The notes below the pieces were generated by a model that worked only from the letters and a program-made list of their open reading frames with translations, ran no database searches and had not been told where the DNA came from. A stretch of DNA of 52,442 nucleotides from Fusobacterium perfoetens (GTDB taxonomy: Bacteria; Fusobacteriota; Fusobacteriia; Fusobacteriales; Fusobacteriaceae): contig NZ_JADYTX010000012.1 in NCBI RefSeq assembly GCF_021531475.1, forward strand, positions 1 through 52,442, given 5' to 3'. How positions within the stretch are numbered: the first letter of the stretch is position 1; every line of letters starts with the position of its first letter. Of this stretch, positions 34,616 to 42,815 are shown one piece after another. A program made the translations under genes and the position numbers.

Positions 34616-35575
34616 ATGAGAAAATATAATTTTAAAGAATTAGGTTTGGAAAACACAAGAGAAATGTTCAAAAGAGCAAATGAAAATGGATACTCAGTTC
34701 CAGCATTTAATTTTTGTAATATGGAACAGCTTCAAGCAATACTTTCAGCTTGTGTAGAAGCAGAAAGTGATGTTATTCTTCAAATTTCGGCAAGTGCTAG
34801 AAAATATATAGGAAAAGAAACACTTCCTCTAATGATTAAAGGTGCTATAAATGAAATTAGAGAACAAGGATCACAAATATCAGTAGCTCTTAATCTTGAT
34901 CACGGAAAAGAAGTTGATATGATAAAAGATTGTCTTGATTATGGATTCTCTTCAGTTATGATAGATGCTTCAAAATATGATTTTGAAAAAAATATTGAAA
35001 TAACAAAATCAGTAGTAGAGATGGCTAAAGAGTATGGTGCTTCAGTTGAAGGAGAAATTGGAGTAATAAGTGGAACAGAAGATGAACATGTTTCAGATGA
35101 CAGTCTATTTACAAAACCTCAAGAAGCTGTAGAATTTATAGAAAAAACAGGGGTTGATTCTTTAGCAATAGCAATAGGAACAGCTCATGGAGCTCATAAG
35201 TTTAAACCTGGAGAAGATCCGAAACTAAGACTTGACATATTAGAAGAAATAAAAGAAGAGATAGGAAGTTTCCCAATAGTTCTTCATGGTTCTTCATCTG
35301 TTCCTCAAGATTTTGTAAAAAGATTTAGAGAATTTGGGGGAGAAATAAAAGATGCTATAGGAATTCCTGATGAAGAATTAAGAAAGGCTTCAAAATCAAT
35401 TGTTACAAAAATAAATGTAGATACAGATGGAAGACTTGTTTTTGTAAGTAGTCTTAGAGAAAATCTTACTAAAAATCCAAAAGAAATGGATTTAAAAAAG
35501 ATTTTAGAATACCCTAGAGATGAAATGAAAAAATTTTATAAGAAAAAAATAGATTCTGTTTTTAAAATAAAATAA
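34616..35575 (+). CDS. Class II (zinc) fructose/tagatose-bisphosphate-type aldolase
   Basis: This 319-residue TIM-barrel aldolase cleaves a ketose bisphosphate to dihydroxyacetone phosphate and an aldehyde. Metal and catalytic motifs are visible: NLDHGKE with a zinc-binding His, GFSSVMIDASKYDFEKNI, VEGEIGVISGTED, AIAIGTAHGAHKF and VLHGSSSVP. It belongs to the FbaA/GatY/KbaY group; which sugar it acts on is undetermined. It ends the PTS operon and gives the pathway its entry to glycolysis. Confidence 0.93.
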   Translation: MRKYNFKELGLENTREMFKRANENGYSVPAFNFCNMEQLQAILSACVEAESDVILQISASARKYIGKETLPLMIKGAINEIREQGSQISVALNLDHGKEVDMIKDCLDYGFSSVMIDASKYDFEKNIEITKSVVEMAKEYGASVEGEIGVISGTEDEHVSDDSLFTKPQEAVEFIEKTGVDSLAIAIGTAHGAHKFKPGEDPKLRLDILEEIKEEIGSFPIVLHGSSSVPQDFVKRFREFGGEIKDAIGIPDEELRKASKSIVTKINVDTDGRLVFVSSLRENLTKNPKEMDLKKILEYPRDEMKKFYKKKIDSVFKIK

Positions 35576-35746
35576 AAACTATAAAAATAGAGTTATAGGT
35601 AGTTATATTACAAATATTCTAAATAAAACAGAAGTCTAAATATTGGGAAAAATATTTAAAAAATATAGTAAAAGCTAAAGGACTATTACAATCCTCAATT
35701 TTGGGACTATGAAAAAGATTCTATAAATTTAATAACACTAACTTTT

Positions 35747-35791
35747 AATAGCTTTCTATGATAAAATTAATATCATAGGAGGCTATTTTTT
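35747..35791 (+). terminator. Probable terminator after the aldolase gene
   Basis: AATAGC (35747-35752) pairs with GCTATT (35782-35787), and CTATGAT pairs with ATCATAG inside it, followed by T-rich sequence to 35791. It overlaps the start of the IS remnant, so its origin is mixed. Confidence 0.5.
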
Positions 35792-35896
35792 ATAGAAAAA
35801 AGTATTAAAATGACTAAAAGAAAAAAAGGTTTTAAGCATAGAAATTGGGGAAAAATATATGGAGAACTTCAAATAATGTTTGAAGATCGTCTTTAA
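35774..35896 (+). pseudogene. C-terminal remnant of an IS256 (mutator)-type transposase
   Basis: The plus-strand frame from 35774 to the TAA at 35894-35896 reads ...KHRNWGKIYGELQIMFEDRL. This matches the usual C-terminal end of IS256-family transposases (a Trp-x-x-x-x-x-x-Leu-x-x-x-Phe-x-x-Arg-Leu pattern). Nothing upstream in the frame looks like the catalytic core, so only the last 40 or so codons survive. The 3' flank up to 36053 carries the element's terminal sequence. The family call is by eye. Confidence 0.6.
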
Positions 35897-35977
35897 TAAA
35901 TAGAGATTAACTAAATATGAAAAGAATACTCTAAAGAGAGTGCCTTTGACATAGACTAAAATATATGGTAAAACCAT

Positions 35978-36053
35978 ATAAAGTAAAAATATTAAATTAA
36001 ACAATTTTTATCATAGAAAGTTAAGATTTACAGAAAACTCTTCACACCCTCTA
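35978..36053 (+). repeat. 76-bp IS terminal sequence, inverted match to the window's right end
   Basis: All 76 bases are the exact reverse complement of 52367-52442. The outer tip (36053 inward) reads AGAGGGTGTGAAGAG on the minus strand, like an IS256-family terminal inverted repeat. It lies about 80 bp after the transposase C-terminal remnant, as expected for the right end of such an element. Confidence 0.85.
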
Positions 36054-36182
36054 TGTTTGAGAAACTATCCGCACTCCCCTCTTGTTTTTATTGATATTTT
36101 TTCTAGAATAGTGGTAGGATGGATAATGGATACTAAAATGAAAAATTTATTCTCAGTATTTTTAATTAGTGGAGCTATTTAG
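36054..36182 (+). pseudogene. Fragment of an IS3-type DDE transposase (integrase core)
   Basis: The frame ending in TAG at 36180-36182 contains VFIDIFSRIVVGWIMDTKMKN, the segment around the second catalytic Asp of IS3/IS481-type transposases. No start codon, first Asp motif or downstream Glu region remains. The fragment begins directly at the end of the 76-bp IS terminus, so one element probably inserted into or next to the other and both then decayed. Confidence 0.65.
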
Positions 36183-36206
36183 AAAATGCCAATAGCTCCA
36201 ATTTAT
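36171..36206 (-). terminator. Possible terminator of the flavodoxin operon
   Basis: GGAGCTATT (36171-36179) pairs with AATAGCTCC (about 36191-36199) immediately after the stop codon of the minus-strand gene. The following minus-strand sequence is only moderately T-rich. Confidence 0.5.
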
Positions 36207-36548
36207 TTAAGCAGATTTTCTTGTTAAGTATCTAGCACATTGTTTTTCAGTATTATATCCTAGTAAAACTCCAAGAATAAAATCTTCTTCTGGAGAAAGG
36301 TGTGAAAGAGGGGCTTTTTTAAAACTTTCAACTACTTTTATAGAATTAGCAGTTCCAAAATAAACATTTATCATCTTATTATTTAGATGTTCTATCATAT
36401 ATTTATATTCAGAGCTATCTAATTTTTCCCTGATAACTTCTTCGTTATCAGAAGAAGTAGTAAGAAGAGAAAGCACTCTTACACCTTTATCCAATTCATA
36501 AATCATATGTATAAACAAATCTAACTCTCTTCTTTTTTCTATACTCAT
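36207..36548 (-). CDS. Small flavodoxin-associated protein (DUF2023-like)
   Basis: This 113-residue soluble protein begins just at the flavodoxin stop codon (TAATG overlap), so translation of the two is coupled. It resembles the DUF2023 family, which from memory is found next to flavodoxin genes in Bacteroides and related anaerobes; the assignment is by recall. It shows ELDLFIHMIYELDKGVRxLxLxT near the start and a C-terminal EDFILGxLLGYxxxxQCxRYL block. It may act as a modulator or partner of flavodoxin. The biochemical role is unknown. Confidence 0.75.
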   Translation of the reverse strand: MSIEKRRELDLFIHMIYELDKGVRVLSLLTTSSDNEEVIREKLDSSEYKYMIEHLNNKMINVYFGTANSIKVVESFKKAPLSHLSPEEDFILGVLLGYNTEKQCARYLTRKSA

Positions 36549-37024
36549 TATTTCACGCTCTCAACCCAATTTTTAATTCTTTCTTCAGTCAATTCACTTT
36601 GATTATTTTCATCTATTACAAGTCCAACGAAATGATCATCTCTTACAGCAGTAGAGTCTGAATAATCATATCCCTCTGTTGAAGTTTTTCCTACAACATT
36701 AGCTCCAGCCTCAACAACTGCATCATATAAAGTTCCCATTCCATTTACGAAAGTATCACTAAATCCACATTGATCTCCAACACCGATTAAAGCCACTTTT
36801 TTATTAGAAAGATTTTTATTTTTTAAAGAATCAATAACTTCTAACCAAGAGTCTTGTAAATCTCCCATTCCCCAAGTAGAAGTGGCAAAGATAAGAAAAT
36901 CATAGTCATTAGCTTTGTCAATCTCACAAGCTTCAAAAACATCAGCTCTTAAAAGAGTTGCTACCTTTTTACAAACATCTTCTGTAACTCCTGTTGTACT
37001 ACCATAAAATATTCCTGTTTTCAT
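36548..37024 (-). CDS. fldA: Flavodoxin, long-chain type
   Basis: This 158-residue FMN protein has the phosphate loop GSTTGVT (residues 8-14), the FMN loop STWGMGDLQDSW and the GVGDQ...FVNGM region, and ends ENNQ...RIKNWV. It has the order and length of FldA. In anaerobes, flavodoxin accepts electrons from pyruvate:flavodoxin oxidoreductase and replaces ferredoxin under iron limitation. It is the first gene of a two-gene minus operon with the DUF2023-like gene and has a good promoter at 37059-37087. No Fur-box-like palindrome was apparent. Confidence 0.94.
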   Translation of the reverse strand: MKTGIFYGSTTGVTEDVCKKVATLLRADVFEACEIDKANDYDFLIFATSTWGMGDLQDSWLEVIDSLKNKNLSNKKVALIGVGDQCGFSDTFVNGMGTLYDAVVEAGANVVGKTSTEGYDYSDSTAVRDDHFVGLVIDENNQSELTEERIKNWVESVK

Positions 37025-37058
37025 AATTGCCTCCTGTATTATTAATTTCTGTAAACTA

Positions 37059-37087
37059 ATATTATCATAAAATAATTAGAAAGTCAA
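37059..37087 (-). promoter_or_regulatory. Promoter of fldA
   Basis: On the minus strand: TTGACT (37087-37082), 17 bp, TAATAT (37064-37059), about 35 bp upstream of the start codon, which is preceded by AGGAGG. Confidence 0.7.
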
Positions 37088-37439
37088 ATTATTTTAAAAT
37101 AAAATTTAAAAAATAGTAAAAATCATTGGAAAATAAGAAAAAAATAAAAAATCTTTAAAATATTAAAAAAATTTTTAAGAAAAATAAAAAAATATTGTGT
37201 ATTTTTTTTAAAATAGTAGTATATAAAGGATAAGAAATCTACATAAAAATTATAATTTATGCTTTTAATAGAGGTTATTGATTTTCATTTTGAAAAAACT
37301 TTTAAACTTTTTTGAAAGACCCTACGTCTTAGTGATGAAAGTTAAAAAAGAATAGTTCTTTTTTGAAAGTTAAGAACTATTCTATAAAAGTTTTTAAATT
37401 GCCAAGAATATTTGCCTGTCGACAAAGGAGGTAAATTGT
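37088..37439 (+). promoter_or_regulatory. clpB upstream region with leader hairpin
   Basis: No gene lies between fldA and clpB. The first half is very A-rich. A -10-like TATATA/TATAAA cluster sits near 37217-37227 with a poor TTGTGT -35 at 37195-37200. The 5' leader then has a short AAGAC/GTCTT hairpin near 37317-37331 and a perfect 12-bp hairpin AGAATAGTTCTT (37349-37360) / AAGAACTATTCT (37372-37383) not followed by a T-run. TGAAAGTTAA is repeated at about 37336 and 37363. AGGAGG precedes the ATG. No CIRCE element is present. Confidence 0.45.
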
Positions 37440-39998
37440 ATGAACCCAAATATTTTTACAGAAAATTCAGTTTTGGCTCTAAATGAAGCTAGAGCGTTGG
37501 CTATAAAATATAGTCAACCAAGTATTAAGCCAGAGATTTTGGCTTTAGCACTTCTTACAAATAAAGAAGGGCTTATTCCTAGAATAATGGAAAAAATGAA
37601 TCTTAGCACTAACACAATAATAAGAGAACTAGAGGCAGAGATCCAAAAATATCCAAAAGTTTCAGGAAATAACGAAGTAGGACTTGATATGGCAACTAAT
37701 AAGGTGCTTATTAATGCCGAAGAGGAAATGAAAAAAATGGGAGACTCTTATATAAGTGTTGAACATATTTTTATTTGCTTATTAGAAGAAAGTAGATTTT
37801 TACAAAGAATGATTGATTTAGGAAAATTCAAAGAGGCTGTAAAAGCTGTAAGAGGAAATCAAAAGGTTGACTCTCAAAACCCTGAATCAAAATACGAAGT
37901 CCTTGAAAAATATGCAAGAGACTTAGTTGAACTTGCTCGTGAAGGAAAAATCGACCCAATAATCGGTAGAGATACTGAGATAAGAAGAACTATCCAAATA
38001 ATTTCAAGAAGAACAAAGAATAACCCAATTCTTATCGGTGAACCCGGTGTTGGTAAAACTGCAATAGCAGAGGGGATTGCTCAAAGAATATTAAATGGAG
38101 ACGTTCCAGAAAACTTGAAAAATAAAAAGATATTCTCTCTTGATATGGGAGCTTTGATTGCTGGTGCAAAATATAGAGGAGAATTTGAAGAAAGATTAAA
38201 AGCTGTATTAAAAGAAGTAGAAGAATCTCACGGAAATATAATATTATTTATTGACGAAATCCATACAATAGTTGGTGCTGGTAAAACTGACGGTGCTATG
38301 GACGCAGGTAACTTGTTAAAACCAATGCTTGCAAGAGGAGAAGTAAAAGTTATCGGTGCTACAACAATAGATGAATATAGAAAATATATTGAAAAAGATC
38401 CGGCTCTTGAAAGAAGATTCCAAATTGTAATGGTTGATGAACCAAGTGTTGAAGATACAATCTCTGTACTAAGAGGTTTAAAAGAAAAATATGAAGTTTA
38501 TCACGGAATAAGAATCAGCGACGGTGCTATTGTATCAGCTGCTGTCCTAAGTGATAGATATATCTCTGATAGATTTTTACCAGATAAGGCTATTGACTTG
38601 ATTGACGAAGCTGCAGCAATGATAAGAACTGAGATTGACTCTATGCCAAGTGAACTTGATGAACTTACAAGAAAATCAATGCAACTTGAAATAGAAAGAG
38701 AGGCTTTGAAAAAAGAGGACGACGACGCATCTAAAGAAAGACTTGTTAACCTTGAAAAAGAATTGGCTGAGGTAAACTCTAAAAAAGCTGTTTTAAAATC
38801 TCAATGGGAAGTTGAAAAAGAGGGTGTTGATAAGGTTAAAAAACTTAAAGCTGATATTGATAAAACAAAACTAGAAATAGAAAAAGCTGAAAGAGACTAT
38901 GACCTTAATAGACTTGCTGAATTAAAATATGGTAAACTTGCTAACCTTGAAAAAGAATTAAAATCACAACAGGAAGCTATTGAAAGTAAATTTAGCCACT
39001 CTTTATTAAAACTTGAAGTAACTGATGAAGAGATAGCTGATATAGTTTCTAAATGGACAGGAATCCCTGTTAATAAATTAGTTGAAAGTGAAAAAGAAAA
39101 AATACTTAATCTTGAAAAATCTCTAAATGAAAGAGTAATTGGACAAGAGGAAGCTGTAAAACTTGTAGCTGATACTATCTTAAGAGCAAGAGCAGGATTA
39201 AAAGATAGCAGAAGACCAATTGGTTCTTTTGTATTCTTAGGTCCAACAGGTGTAGGTAAAACATACTTAGCTAAATCTCTAGCTTATAATTTATTTGATG
39301 ATGAAGATAATATTATAAGAATTGATATGAGTGAGTATATGGATAAATTCTCAGTAACAAGACTTATCGGTGCACCTCCGGGATATGTTGGATATGAAGA
39401 AGGTGGACAACTTACAGAAGCTGTTAGAAGAAAACCTTATTCAGTAATTTTGTTTGACGAGATAGAGAAAGCTCACCCAGATGTATTTAATACATTCTTA
39501 CAAATCCTTGATGACGGAAGACTTACTGACGGACAAGGTAGGGTAGTTGACTTTAAAAATACTTTAATAATTATGACTTCAAATATAGGAAGTAGCTTAA
39601 TACTAGAAGACCCAAGCTTATCAGATTCTACAAAAGAAGCTGTTATGAAGATAATGAAACAATCATTTAAACCTGAGTTTTTAAACAGAATTGATGATAT
39701 TATAATCTTCAAGAGCCTTGGACTTGAATCAATTAAAAATATCGTAAAAGCATTACTAAAAGATACAGTAGAAAAATTAAAAGACAGACATATTGGTCTT
39801 GAATTTTCTGACAATGTGGTAGAATACTTAGCTAAAAATGCTTACGAGCCACAATATGGTGCTAGACCACTTAAGAGATTTATTCAAAAAGAGGTTGAAA
39901 CAGAACTTGCTAAGAAAATCTTATCAAATGAAGTTAAAGAAAAAAGTGATGTTTTGGTAGATATTGAAAATGATAATATAGTATTTAAAGTAAGATAA
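37440..39998 (+). CDS. clpB: ATP-dependent disaggregase ClpB
   Basis: This heat-shock AAA+ protein resolves protein aggregates together with DnaK. At 852 residues it has the usual length. It has an N-terminal Clp_N domain (1 to about 145), NBD1 with Walker A GEPGVGKT (200-207) and [12 protein letters not shown], a coiled-coil M domain (about 400-520) and NBD2 with GPTGVGKT (601-608) and [10 protein letters not shown]. The C-terminal [11 protein letters not shown] end is present. The M domain separates ClpB from ClpA/ClpC. It has a long leader with a stable hairpin, which might hold heat-responsive control. Confidence 0.97.
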   Translation: MNPNIFTENSVLALNEARALAIKYSQPSIKPEILALALLTNKEGLIPRIMEKMNLSTNTIIRELEAEIQKYPKVSGNNEVGLDMATNKVLINAEEEMKKMGDSYISVEHIFICLLEESRFLQRMIDLGKFKEAVKAVRGNQKVDSQNPESKYEVLEKYARDLVELAREGKIDPIIGRDTEIRRTIQIISRRTKNNPILIGEPGVGKTAIAEGIAQRILNGDVPENLKNKKIFSLDMGALIAGAKYRGEFEERLKAVLKEVEESHGNIILFIDEIHTIVGAGKTDGAMDAGNLLKPMLARGEVKVIGATTIDEYRKYIEKDPALERRFQIVMVDEPSVEDTISVLRGLKEKYEVYHGIRISDGAIVSAAVLSDRYISDRFLPDKAIDLIDEAAAMIRTEIDSMPSELDELTRKSMQLEIEREALKKEDDDASKERLVNLEKELAEVNSKKAVLKSQWEVEKEGVDKVKKLKADIDKTKLEIEKAERDYDLNRLAELKYGKLANLEKELKSQQEAIESKFSHSLLKLEVTDEEIADIVSKWTGIPVNKLVESEKEKILNLEKSLNERVIGQEEAVKLVADTILRARAGLKDSRRPIGSFVFLGPTGVGKTYLAKSLAYNLFDDEDNIIRIDMSEYMDKFSVTRLIGAPPGYVGYEEGGQLTEAVRRKPYSVILFDEIEKAHPDVFNTFLQILDDGRLTDGQGRVVDFKNTLIIMTSNIGSSLILEDPSLSDSTKEAVMKIMKQSFKPEFLNRIDDIIIFKSLGLESIKNIVKALLKDTVEKLKDRHIGLEFSDNVVEYLAKNAYEPQYGARPLKRFIQKEVETELAKKILSNEVKEKSDVLVDIENDNIVFKVR

Positions 39999-40005
39999 AA
40001 AATAA

Positions 40006-40038
40006 AAACTGACTTGATTTTTTCAGGTCAGTTTTTTT
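40006..40038. terminator. Bidirectional terminator between clpB and the YhhQ gene
   Basis: AAACTGACTTGA (40006-40017) pairs with TCAGGTCAGTTT (40023-40034) over 12 bp with one G-U pair. T7 follows on the plus strand and an A-rich stretch gives T-rich sequence on the minus strand. Confidence 0.9.
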
Positions 40039-40043
40039 ATAAG

Positions 40044-40742
40044 TTACATATCTTCTTCTATTAAATCTTTTTTCTTTAGATAGTTAGCTATATATACAAA
40101 TGGCGTATCAGATACAGCTACCAAAAATTTTAAAATATAAGTTGAAATGAAAATATCTTTTAGAATATCAAAAGAGTAAACCCCATAAAAAGCTATAAAA
40201 GTAAAAACTAAATTATCTAAAAGTTGGCTAATCATTGTACTAGCATTATTTCTTATCCAGATATGTTTTGTCTCAGAATATTTCTTTCTCCAGAACTCAT
40301 AAGCCCAAATGTCGTGAGTTTGTGATATAAGATAAGCTACTAAAGATGCAACCATAAGTCTTGGCATAAAGTCAAATATACTTTTTACACTTTCAAACAT
40401 TAATACTCCCTCTTCCATTGGTGTAAATAGTACAGCCACTTTCATTATAGCAGATGTTACTATCAAAGAGAAAAATCCAAGATAAACAGCTTTTTGTGCA
40501 GCTTTTCTACCATAGTTTTCAGCCAAAATATCTGTTACTAAAAATCCTCCAGCATACAAAATATTTCCTAAAGTTGCATTTAAACCAAAAAGATTTACTA
40601 ATATTACAACCTGAATATTTGCAAGAATAGTGGAGATAGGTATCCAAGAATAAAGCCCCACCTTACCAAATTTTTTATAAACAAATGTGATACTTAAAAA
40701 GTTTAAAAGTAACATTAAAGCCCAAAGTAATTCGTTTTTCAT
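40044..40742 (-). CDS. yhhQ: Queuosine precursor transporter (YhhQ/VUT family)
   Basis: This 232-residue inner-membrane protein has about six helices. The family blocks ANIQVVILVNLFGLNATLGNILYAGGFLVTDILAE-type opening and FWRKKYSETKHIWIRNNASTMISQLLDN-type core are present. Homologues import preQ0/preQ1 or queuine. It is the second gene of an operon with the radical-SAM-like gene, 15 nt apart, under a preQ1-I riboswitch, which fixes the substrate class well. No queC-F biosynthesis genes are in the window, so the cell may rely on salvage. Confidence 0.94.
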   Translation of the reverse strand: MKNELLWALMLLLNFLSITFVYKKFGKVGLYSWIPISTILANIQVVILVNLFGLNATLGNILYAGGFLVTDILAENYGRKAAQKAVYLGFFSLIVTSAIMKVAVLFTPMEEGVLMFESVKSIFDFMPRLMVASLVAYLISQTHDIWAYEFWRKKYSETKHIWIRNNASTMISQLLDNLVFTFIAFYGVYSFDILKDIFISTYILKFLVAVSDTPFVYIANYLKKKDLIEEDM

Positions 40743-40757
40743 CTTTCCTCCTAAAAA

Positions 40758-41462
40758 TTATTGTTCAAAAACTCCTAAATCCTTGTTATCACTCAAAAGT
40801 TCTACCCTGTCGTCTTCTGTAAGATAAGAATATTTACCAACAAACCATTTTACTAATTCGTTATCTCTTTTCACAACAGTTCCATTATCTATAAAAATAT
40901 TTATAGTAATATTTTTAAAATATTTAAGTCCAAGCTCAATATCCCTTGTAATCATCTCACGAGTTTGCCCCTTTGTACAAATCAAAAGACACACAGAATA
41001 AAGACGCTCCCCTAACATAAGATAATCTTTTTCTTCTAAATGGAAATTTTTATTATAACAGTTAATTCTAAAATCATTATCAAAAGTCTCAAGTCCCATT
41101 CTAAATCTAACCTCTACACCTTTAAAATAATCTCTTATCTTATCCAGAAGATTAATATAACCATAGTAGATTTCAAAATACAAGACTTTTATATTTTTCT
41201 CCATAACTATTCTTTTAATTTCAGCTAAAGTATTAGGTGTGATTTCAAATACAGACCCAGAGTTTATAACCTCCAAACTTCCAAATTCCCCAGTTATATT
41301 TTTTAAAACTTCAAGATTAACTCTATCAATCTCATCAATATCTGTTGAATTATCCTCGATATAGTTACAGAAACTGCATTTCCCATATCTACAAGGTAGA
41401 CTTTTTAAAAGAACAATCTCCCTTTGATGTTTATCAATGATTTTGTTATAACGTATTCCCAT
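40758..41462 (-). CDS. Radical-SAM-like protein of the preQ1-regulated salvage operon (QueL candidate)
   Basis: This 234-residue protein has three clustered cysteines, Cys24-x4-Cys29-x2-Cys32 (CRYGKCSFC), near its N-terminus. That spacing is one residue longer than the canonical CX3CX2C. The rest looks like a partial TIM barrel (EVINSGSVFEIT, RMGLETFDNDFR, ITINIFIDNG). It is the first gene behind the preQ1-I riboswitch and 15 nt before yhhQ. A radical SAM queuine lyase (QueL) has been described in Clostridioides difficile queuosine salvage; this gene is a reasonable candidate for that activity, but the equivalence is inferred from context only. Confidence 0.75.
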   Translation of the reverse strand: MGIRYNKIIDKHQREIVLLKSLPCRYGKCSFCNYIEDNSTDIDEIDRVNLEVLKNITGEFGSLEVINSGSVFEITPNTLAEIKRIVMEKNIKVLYFEIYYGYINLLDKIRDYFKGVEVRFRMGLETFDNDFRINCYNKNFHLEEKDYLMLGERLYSVCLLICTKGQTREMITRDIELGLKYFKNITINIFIDNGTVVKRDNELVKWFVGKYSYLTEDDRVELLSDNKDLGVFEQ

Positions 41463-41486
41463 TTTATTCCTTTCATAAAAAACAAA

Positions 41487-41514
41487 TAAAAAAGAGCAGT
41501 TTAAATTCTGCTCT
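41487..41514 (-). terminator. Riboswitch-controlled terminator
   Basis: On the minus strand AGAGCAG (41514-41508) pairs with CTGCTCT (41499-41493), followed by T6. It lies between the preQ1 aptamer and the start codon at 41462. Its 5' arm and loop start contain GCAGAA, which is complementary to TTCTGC inside the aptamer, giving a simple antiterminator pairing. Confidence 0.85.
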
Positions 41515-41544
41515 CCAAAAAAATTATTATCCGATAATAAATAA

Positions 41545-41588
41545 CCTAGTTTTTTATAGATGGTTTAACTGTGCAGAACATCTCTCCA
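41545..41588 (-). ncRNA. preQ1-I riboswitch aptamer
   Basis: Read on the minus strand, AGATG (41583-41579) and CATCT close stem P1 around a loop with TTCTGCACAG. The diagnostic A-rich tail CTATAAAAAACTAGG follows and ends at 41545. Its AACT can pair with AGTT in the loop to form the pseudoknot. Position after a TTGACA/TATACT promoter and before a terminator and a YhhQ-family gene agrees with a preQ1-repressed leader. The loop is slightly longer than the commonest form. Confidence 0.87.
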
Positions 41589-41625
41589 ATAAAGATTGGA
41601 ATTATATAAAATTGTGACGTTAGAT

Positions 41626-41654
41626 AGTATAGCGTTTTTTTTAAACTTTGTCAA
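41626..41654 (-). promoter_or_regulatory. Promoter of the queuosine salvage operon
   Basis: On the minus strand: TTGACA (41654-41649), 17 bp, TATACT (41631-41626). The start point near 41619 gives a leader of about 155 nt holding the aptamer and terminator. Confidence 0.88.
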
Positions 41655-41725
41655 TAATTTTATTAAAAAAAATAGAAAAAGGTGGTATAATATGTGTAAA
41701 TCCAATATAAGAGAGGGAAAAATAT

Positions 41726-42805
41726 ATGGATAAAAAGAGAATGATAGAAAGTTTGATAAATAAAAAAGAATATGAAATGGTTTTGGAAATCCTACTTGAG
41801 ATAGAAAAAACAGAAGAACCAAACTACTGGCTTTATTGTAATATAGGTTGGGTGCTTGGGAGACTTGGGAAGAGAGAAGAGGCTGTTAAATATCTTAAGA
41901 AAGCCGAAGGAATGGAAGAGTATGATGAAAATGGCTGGCTTTGTTGTGAACTAGCTTGGAATTATGGAGGATTAGGTAAACATAAACTTGCTGAATATTA
42001 TCTAAAAAAATCTAAAGAATTTGGTAGAGATGACGGTTGGCAAAACTCAGAACTTGGGTGGAACTTAGGAAGACTTGGGAAATATCAAGAGGGACTTTAT
42101 TATCTTAAGAAAGCTGAGGAAACTGGTAGAAGTGATTATTGGTTAAATTCTGAAATTGGTTTTATGTATGAAAGTCTTGAAAATTATAAAGAGGCGATAA
42201 ATTATTACAAAGCTGCTAGAGCATATAGAGAAGATGATATTTGGATATATTCTCATTTAGGTTATTGTTATGAAAAAATTCATAAATTGGATAAAGCTTT
42301 GGAAAATTTTTTAAAGTCAGAGGAACTTGGTAGAAATGATTTGTGGCTTTATTCTCAAGTGGCTTGGTGTTATGGTAAAATGCTAAAACATAAATCAGCA
42401 ATCACTTATCTTTTAAAAGCTAAAGCTCAAGGAAGAGATGATTTTTGGCTTAACTGTGAACTTGGGTGGAATTTTGGTAGAGTAAAAAGCCATAATAAAG
42501 CTATTGAACTTTTGAAAAAAGCTTATAAGATGAATGGGGAATCTGATGGTTGGATAGAAAGTGAGATAGGGTGGAACTTAGGAAGAATAGGGAAACACCA
42601 AGAGGCGATAGAATATCTAAAAAGTTGCCTTGCTAAAAAATATTATAACTCAACTTGGGTAAAAGAGGAGATTGCTTGGAATATGGCAAAACTTGAAAAA
42701 TATCAAGAGGCACTAGACCTTTACGAAGAGGTAAATAGAGAAAATCCAAGTGATGAAAACAGAAGAAATATAGAGATACTAGAAAATATATTAAAGATTA
42801 AATAG
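41726..42805 (+). CDS. Tetratricopeptide-like repeat protein with Trp-rich 35-residue repeats
   Basis: This 359-residue cytoplasmic protein consists almost wholly of about nine helical repeats of roughly 35 residues. Each follows a pattern W-x-x-(S/C)-E-x-x-W-x-x-G-R-x-(G/H)-K-x-x-E-A-I-x-Y-L-K-K-A, usually linked by G-R-x-D. There is no signal peptide and no catalytic domain. Repeat proteins of this kind act as protein-binding scaffolds; the partner is unknown. TATAAT occurs about 40 bp upstream. A candidate small RNA begins just after the stop codon. Confidence 0.85.
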   Translation: MDKKRMIESLINKKEYEMVLEILLEIEKTEEPNYWLYCNIGWVLGRLGKREEAVKYLKKAEGMEEYDENGWLCCELAWNYGGLGKHKLAEYYLKKSKEFGRDDGWQNSELGWNLGRLGKYQEGLYYLKKAEETGRSDYWLNSEIGFMYESLENYKEAINYYKAARAYREDDIWIYSHLGYCYEKIHKLDKALENFLKSEELGRNDLWLYSQVAWCYGKMLKHKSAITYLLKAKAQGRDDFWLNCELGWNFGRVKSHNKAIELLKKAYKMNGESDGWIESEIGWNLGRIGKHQEAIEYLKSCLAKKYYNSTWVKEEIAWNMAKLEKYQEALDLYEEVNRENPSDENRRNIEILENILKIK

Positions 42806-42815
42806 TTGTTTATTA

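Noticed and set aside
35783-36004. Minus-strand 73-codon frame rich in Phe/Leu
   Set aside because: It is antisense to the IS256-like transposase remnant and looks like the complement of A-rich DNA, with no ribosome site.
37310-37439. CIRCE operator upstream of clpB
   Set aside because: The TTAGCACTC-N9-GAGTGCTAA pattern is absent; the inverted repeat present has a different sequence and spacing.
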